From Hyphomicrobiales bacterium (GTDB lineage Bacteria > Pseudomonadota > Alphaproteobacteria > Rhizobiales > Beijerinckiaceae): a stretch of DNA of 64,000 bases. The position numbers and the translations under genes were made by a program. Shown here piece after piece: positions 59,831 through 64,000 of the stretch. How positions within the stretch are numbered: the first letter of the stretch is position 1; every line of letters begins with the position of its first letter. The notes beneath the pieces are model-generated. The model saw only the letters and a list, made by a program, of their open reading frames with translations, ran no database searches and had not been told where the DNA came from. The stretch spans positions 1 to 64,000 of the forward strand of contig UBZM01000046.1 of assembly GCA_900470095.1 (NCBI GenBank), written 5' to 3'.

Positions 59831-60049
59831 TCACGATGGCAGCGCGCTCGATTTCAGCCCAAACCCGTGGCCTAACCGTATATCCGTTCCGGCGGCATGC
59901 GCGCATCGACGGCTCCGGTCCGCCATCGCGAGATCGGCCTCTGCGATTGTTCGCAAAGGGGTGCGAATCTCTTCGGCAGCTTCTGAATATTCTGCGGAGA
60001 GCCAAGCCCGAGCGGCGGCGGCGTATTGAACATGCGGACGTTTCCGCAT
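59831..60049 (-). CDS. Possible small hypothetical protein
   Basis: A 72-residue frame with plausible front half ('YAAAARAWLSAEYSEAAEEI') but a weaker second half; another frame of the same strand looks coded at 59775-59900 ('RPRVWAEIERAAIVRYAAEQ'). A frameshifted gene is possible. Confidence 0.35.
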   Translation of the reverse strand: MRKRPHVQYAAAARAWLSAEYSEAAEEIRTPLRTIAEADLAMADRSRRCAHAAGTDIRLGHGFGLKSSALPS

Positions 60050-60256
60050 CCCCCCTGCCGCCCCTCACCCGACATGAAACCAAAGCCGGTATGAGGTCGG
60101 GTACTTTTGCCGCAGAGAAATCTCCTAATCCCAATAGGAACGCATGAAGTAGGCGCGGAAAATCGCGCCGCGCGATTGGTCCACGGGACAGGCCCGGTTC
60201 GCTGTCATCGTCGGCGGCAAGCCTCGCCGCCTATCGATCCTGTTCCGGCCTTCTCG

Positions 60257-61333
60257 TCATTCTGAGCCAGGCCCGTCTGGGGCCTGCTGCCCCGAGTTTG
60301 CCAGAGATCGCCGCCACGCGAAGCGCAGGATCACGCCCAGCGATGCCGCAAGTGGTATCGCCAGTAGCACGCCGATGAAGCCGAACAGCCATCCAAAGGC
60401 GAACAGCGCGAACATCATCCAGACCGGGTTGAGGTTGACCCGGCGGCCGATGAGGCGCGGCGACAGCACATAATCGGCAAGCATCTCCCCCACGATGAAG
60501 ATGCCGCCCACGACAGCGACAGGGACCCAGTTCGGCCAGAACTGGGCCATTGCAACGCAGGCCGCCACGAAGAACCCGGTGGCCGCGCCGAAATAGGGGA
60601 TAAAGCTGATGAGGCCGGCGGTGATCCCGATCACAATGGCATGGTTGAGCCCCGTCATCTTCAGGGCTGTCGCATAAAGCACGGCCAGAACGAGACAGAT
60701 GACGGCCTGGCCGCGCACGAAGCCAGCGATCGTATCGTGGATTTCGCGCCCAAGCGCCCGAGCATCGTCGCGATACGCCGGGGCAAACCAGCCGTCGACC
60801 GTCGCCACCATGCGTTGCCAGTCAATGGCGAGATAGATGGCGATGATCGGCGTCACCACGAGCAGCGAAAGTAGCGAAACCAGGGCCAGCCCACTCGACC
60901 ACAACGAGCGAAGGAAACCATCCAGCCAGTTGCTGCCCATCGTCTTGGCGAGATCGGCGGAGGATTGCGCGATATGGAGTTCGCCGCCCATGACATTGTG
61001 CAGCCAGGGGAGGCTCGCATCGCTCACCAGCGATTGGAGCCGCGCGAGGTAGCGGGGAAACTCCTCAACGAAGAATCTGAGCTCGCCAATGATCGCTGGG
61101 AGCATCACCAGGAGAAAGGCAATGAGACCGGCAACCATGGGCAAGAAGACGGCCAGAGCCGCAAGGGAACGATTCATGCCGAACCGCTCCAATCTGTCGA
61201 CCACCGGAACAAGCAGATAGGCAAGCAAAGCGCCGACCACAAACGGCAGCAGGATTTGGCGCAACAGCACCAGAGCAACCAGGGCGACCACTGAGACCGC
61301 AATCCAGAACCTGGCTGGTTGCGCGATCTTCAT
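60257..61333 (-). CDS. AI-2E/PerM family membrane protein
   Basis: A 358-residue inner-membrane protein with about eight helices, in family order: two N-terminal hairpins ('FVVGALLAYLLVPVVDRLER'), a periplasmic segment (about 90-150), then 'LLVVTPIIAIYLAIDWQRMV', 'FVRGQAVICLVLAVLYATAL', 'GLISFIPYFGAATGFFVAAC' and 'LSPRLIGRRVNLNPVWMMFA'. Members export AI-2 or act as ion antiporters; the substrate here is unknown. Confidence 0.9.
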   Translation of the reverse strand: MKIAQPARFWIAVSVVALVALVLLRQILLPFVVGALLAYLLVPVVDRLERFGMNRSLAALAVFLPMVAGLIAFLLVMLPAIIGELRFFVEEFPRYLARLQSLVSDASLPWLHNVMGGELHIAQSSADLAKTMGSNWLDGFLRSLWSSGLALVSLLSLLVVTPIIAIYLAIDWQRMVATVDGWFAPAYRDDARALGREIHDTIAGFVRGQAVICLVLAVLYATALKMTGLNHAIVIGITAGLISFIPYFGAATGFFVAACVAMAQFWPNWVPVAVVGGIFIVGEMLADYVLSPRLIGRRVNLNPVWMMFALFAFGWLFGFIGVLLAIPLAASLGVILRFAWRRSLANSGQQAPDGPGSE

Positions 61334-61422
61334 CGACGTTCTGCGCGCATGGGTTTCAAGCTCGATTCCCCGTTTCGCTGCGCCCGATCCCCGGGCAGCG
61401 CGGCGAGAGTACAGCGTTCTGT

Positions 61423-62322
61423 TCAGTTCACGATCAGGCGGGCGAAGGCGATCTCACCATCGGTCACGTAGTGGTTGACCTGTCCGACCTGCAAACGTGA
61501 ACCGGATTGGTGCAATACGACGTCACCGATCATCTGCTTTGCCCTCAACTGCGCGACGATATAATTGCGCTCCGCATTCGTGTCGGAATCGGTCGCATGG
61601 GTCACTTGGAACGTCAGTCGGGTGAGTGATAACCCCGTATCTCGGGTACCCGCACCGACCCATAATACAGGCTGGTCGGTCGCTGGCTTATCGGTATTCA
61701 ACCAGAAGCTCGCGACCGTCATATCATCCTCGGAATGGGCGAGGCTCAGCGCCCAGAAGCGGATGTGATGGCGCTTGCGCGGGCTGTTGTCGATGGGCTC
61801 CTGGAAGCCGATGTCCTGTTTTCGTCCAAAGAGATAGAGGGTGCTGAAGGGAGCGGTCGGATAGGTCGAGTTCAGCAGAAACGCTCGTATCATTCGCCAC
61901 GAGCTCGCTATCCCCAAGCGATCAGCCGTCGACCAGCCCGCTGCTGCAAACGCATCGCGGAGTTGTTGAAATGTGCCGATGAGGACGAGGTTTACCGGGT
62001 CGCCGGGCAGGCCATCTCCGGTGATCGTGTATCGGGGGATCAATCTCCGGTGAAGAACCTTCAGGCCCATTCGAACCACGTTCGGCAGAATGACATAGGC
62101 CGCCAAACCGTAGGTCAGACTCGCCGCCAGGATCCATGGCAGCCTGTTGTCGGCCGTATCGAAGATGACGAAGACGATCAGCCACACGCTGACGACGCCC
62201 AAACAGAGAACGAGGAATCTCTGAAAGAGGCGCGCGAGTAGTCTCAACGTTCTCTGTCCCGAGCGGTGCTGGGTGAAATCGCCATCGCTGTTCGTCGTGG
62301 GGATTTGGGCATCCGAACACAA
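61423..62322 (-). CDS. LssY_C domain membrane protein
   Basis: A 299-residue protein with two N-terminal membrane helices ('FLVLCLGVVSVWLIVFVIFD', 'WILAASLTYGLAAYVILP') and a C-terminal LssY_C domain (about 105-290: 'VNLVLIGTFQQLRDAFAAAG', 'TLYLFGRKQDIGFQEPIDNS', 'RKRHHIRFWAL'). LssY proteins of Legionella sit in type I secretion/phospholipid-related loci; the C-terminal domain alone is of unknown activity. Confidence 0.85.
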   Translation of the reverse strand: MCSDAQIPTTNSDGDFTQHRSGQRTLRLLARLFQRFLVLCLGVVSVWLIVFVIFDTADNRLPWILAASLTYGLAAYVILPNVVRMGLKVLHRRLIPRYTITGDGLPGDPVNLVLIGTFQQLRDAFAAAGWSTADRLGIASSWRMIRAFLLNSTYPTAPFSTLYLFGRKQDIGFQEPIDNSPRKRHHIRFWALSLAHSEDDMTVASFWLNTDKPATDQPVLWVGAGTRDTGLSLTRLTFQVTHATDSDTNAERNYIVAQLRAKQMIGDVVLHQSGSRLQVGQVNHYVTDGEIAFARLIVN

Positions 62323-62452
62323 ACCACATGAGTGACGGTGCTGTTGGCGGGCAGAAAACCGGTGGTCCCCTCGGCTCCCTATACTAGTGTAAGCTTGGTA
62401 CTGGCGCTATGGCCGCGGGCCGGCGTGCCAAATTGGACAGGCAGCAAGCGGC

Positions 62453-62785
62453 TCAATGCCCGCCAGAGGTGGACAGGACGTTCACGACCAGCACGCCCGT
62501 CACGATCAGGCCCATTCCGATCACCGCCCAAAGATCGAGCTTCTGGCCGAACGCAAACCACCCCACCGCCGAGATCAGGACGATGCCTGCGCCCGACCAG
62601 ACGGCATAGGCGATGCCGACAGGCATGCTCTTCAAGGTAAGCGACAGGAAGTAGAACGCGACGCCATATCCGACAGCGACGATGGCGGTGGGCCCGAGTT
62701 TCGAAAAACCCTCAGACGCTTTGAGGGCCGAAGTGGCGATGACCTCGGCGACGATCGCAACGGCAAGGGTCAGATAGGCGTTCAT
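62453..62785 (-). CDS. Small multidrug resistance (SMR) efflux protein
   Basis: A 110-residue four-helix transporter. Glu14 in '[20 protein letters not shown]' is the essential proton/drug carboxylate; '[20 protein letters not shown]' and '[20 protein letters not shown]' match EmrE/QacE rather than Gdx. It forms a dual-topology dimer exporting cationic compounds in exchange for protons. Confidence 0.93.
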   Translation of the reverse strand: MNAYLTLAVAIVAEVIATSALKASEGFSKLGPTAIVAVGYGVAFYFLSLTLKSMPVGIAYAVWSGAGIVLISAVGWFAFGQKLDLWAVIGMGLIVTGVLVVNVLSTSGGH

Positions 62786-62929
62786 GCCTCGCCTAAACAT
62801 CCTTGTGTGACGCTCTCAAGGCTCCCGATCGAAGGGAGGCCGCAGCAGCCCGCGCGCCGAGGCGCTGGCACCGTGTACCCGGGGGCCGTTTGAGCGACGC
62901 CTCCCTGAGAGGCCCACGGAGGCCGCCCC

Positions 62930-63619
62930 CTAACGCACCTTCAGGCCCAGTTCCGCAAGCAGTTGGCCAGCCTGCTGGCGAGAGATCGTGGCGCCGCGAA
63001 AGAGCGTGGCGTCAACCAGCCTCAGTCCGCCCAGATCGGCGCCACGAAGATCGGCCCCCTCGAAGCGCGAGCCGTTCAGTGCCGCATCCCTCAGACTGCA
63101 ATCCTCGAAGACAGCGTCCCGGAAATCGCATTTCCTCAGGTCCGACTGGCTGAAATCGATCTTCCTGAGCGTGGTCTTGCGGAAGCTGAACGAGGGCAGC
63201 TTCGCGCTGACGAGCAGGACCTCCTCGAACCGGCAGTCCAATGCCCTGGCTTCGGATAAATCCGCGCCAGTCAATTTGCAGCCAGCGAAGGACGCCGAGA
63301 CCAATGTCGTCCGGCGCAGAACCGCGTTGTTGAAATCGCCAGATTGAACGCGGGCATCCGATAGATCGGCGCCCATGAAGTCAGCGAAGGCCGCTCGACA
63401 GCCGAGCCATTGCACGCGCTCGAGCTTCGTACCTCTCAGCTTCGCGCGCTTGAGGCTGCACCGCTCGAAGAGCCACCCCGTCAGATCGAGCCCCGACAGG
63501 TCCGCCTCATCAAGATCGCACGCGATCACATGATGCGGCATGCGCAGCTCCAAGAGAGTTGCCACATCGGCTCGCTGCAGGGTCCGCTCCGCGACGGACT
63601 GAATGGGATCATCAGGCAT
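62930..63619 (-). CDS. Pentapeptide-repeat protein
   Basis: A 229-residue right-handed beta-helix protein with repeats of A(D/N)LXX type from about 40 to 215 ('CDLDEADLSGLDLTGWLFER', 'GCKLTGADLSEARALDCRFE', 'GADLRGADLGGLRLVDATLF'). Qnr and MfpA, which mimic DNA and protect gyrase, share this fold, but most family members have other or unknown roles. ATG 63619 is chosen over 63634 by position in the family. Confidence 0.85.
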   Translation of the reverse strand: MPDDPIQSVAERTLQRADVATLLELRMPHHVIACDLDEADLSGLDLTGWLFERCSLKRAKLRGTKLERVQWLGCRAAFADFMGADLSDARVQSGDFNNAVLRRTTLVSASFAGCKLTGADLSEARALDCRFEEVLLVSAKLPSFSFRKTTLRKIDFSQSDLRKCDFRDAVFEDCSLRDAALNGSRFEGADLRGADLGGLRLVDATLFRGATISRQQAGQLLAELGLKVR

Positions 63620-63811
63620 GCGCTCCCGTAGCAACTGGCCGGGAGATGATCAATTTCAGCACCGTCGGAGCGCGGTCGTACTCGCTCGATCTCAGGCCCA
63701 AGGGCCGAGCCAACGAGCCCAGACGGAACACCCGACGACGGCGAATTGTTTACCCAGGGGCAGTAGACAGCACAGCATCTCGAGCCGGACAGCCTCTGCA
63801 GTCGAATCATT

Positions 63812-64000
63812 GTGAACCTCGTACCAACGGCCATTCTGTTTCTGTTCGCGGCAACCTTCTGCGCCGTTTGGCTGGCCGAACGCCGAAGCTGGTATCTGCT
63901 CCATTTTGCGCAGGCGTTCCTGGGCTTTGGCCTCGGGATGCTCGTCCAGACAGCACGGACCCCAGCCGATTTCGGGTTGAACACGATGCTGTTCGGGATG
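63812..64000 (+). CDS. N-terminus of membrane sensor, probably GGDEF protein (partial)
   Basis: From a GTG at 63812 the plus strand encodes 'VNLVPTAILFLFAATFCAVW' then 'LAERRSWYLLHFAQAFLGFG' and is cut by the window edge. Such helices with 'AERRSWYLLHFA' commonly open membrane-bound diguanylate cyclases in this order. The GGDEF part is outside the window, so this is inference. Confidence 0.5.
   Translation, partial: MNLVPTAILFLFAATFCAVWLAERRSWYLLHFAQAFLGFGLGMLVQTARTPADFGLNTMLFGM

Overview
The window looks like chromosome of a high-GC alphaproteobacterium, most likely order Hyphomicrobiales. The basis is the GC-rich coding, the DUF982, DUF1254, LssY_C and FixJ-type receiver genes, and protein style; genus cannot be fixed from sequence alone. 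No rRNA genes or CRISPR arrays were seen.

Layout. (1) 1-4.7 kb is a mobile-element edge: a DUF669 phage-type gene divergent from an XRE regulator across two near-identical palindromic operators, then two overlapping tyrosine integrases and a small orphan gene. (2) 5.1-6.7 kb holds a 45-aa protein and a TIR-domain protein between terminators. Beyond them lie two gene fossils: the last codons of a Mu-like tape-measure gene and the SH3 end of a ClpP/SH3 gene, both with intact relatives in the prophage. (3) 6.8-20.9 kb is accessory chromosome: SRAP repair peptidase, receiver-domain protein, two tandem DUF1254 exported proteins, two LuxR-type regulators, a divergent alpha-oxoamine synthase, three small exported proteins (one Rap1a/Tai-like), several frameshifted small genes and a DUF433/DUF5615 toxin-antitoxin pair.

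(4) About 21.0-59.3 kb is an apparently complete prophage, mostly on the minus strand and so read right to left: integrase, AlpA-like regulator, small early genes, primase-polymerase/helicase, a strong promoter under three palindromes, small membrane and disordered proteins, a tRNA-like sequence, HNH nuclease, lambda-type head genes (small and large terminase, portal, gpW-like, ClpP-type protease, gpD-like decoration, gpE-like capsid), a Mu-type contractile tail (gp38-like, sheath, tube, frameshifted chaperone, tape measure, split DNA-circularisation protein, gp44-gp48-like baseplate), tail fibres, and a lysis cassette. Plus-strand or out-of-place cargo genes interrupt it at 23.5-25.7, 37.8-38.2 and 52.9-54.1 kb. 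No CI-type repressor was recognised and no att repeats were found.

(5) 59.6-64 kb is ordinary chromosome: small hypothetical genes, AI-2E-type permease, LssY_C protein, SMR efflux protein, pentapeptide-repeat protein and the start of a membrane protein cut by the window edge.

Points most worth a second look: the TIR protein with an N-terminal Cys/His motif, the LuxR/alpha-oxoamine synthase pair, the -1 frameshift in the tail chaperone, the SLATT-like prophage membrane protein, and the set of small indels that break accessory genes.
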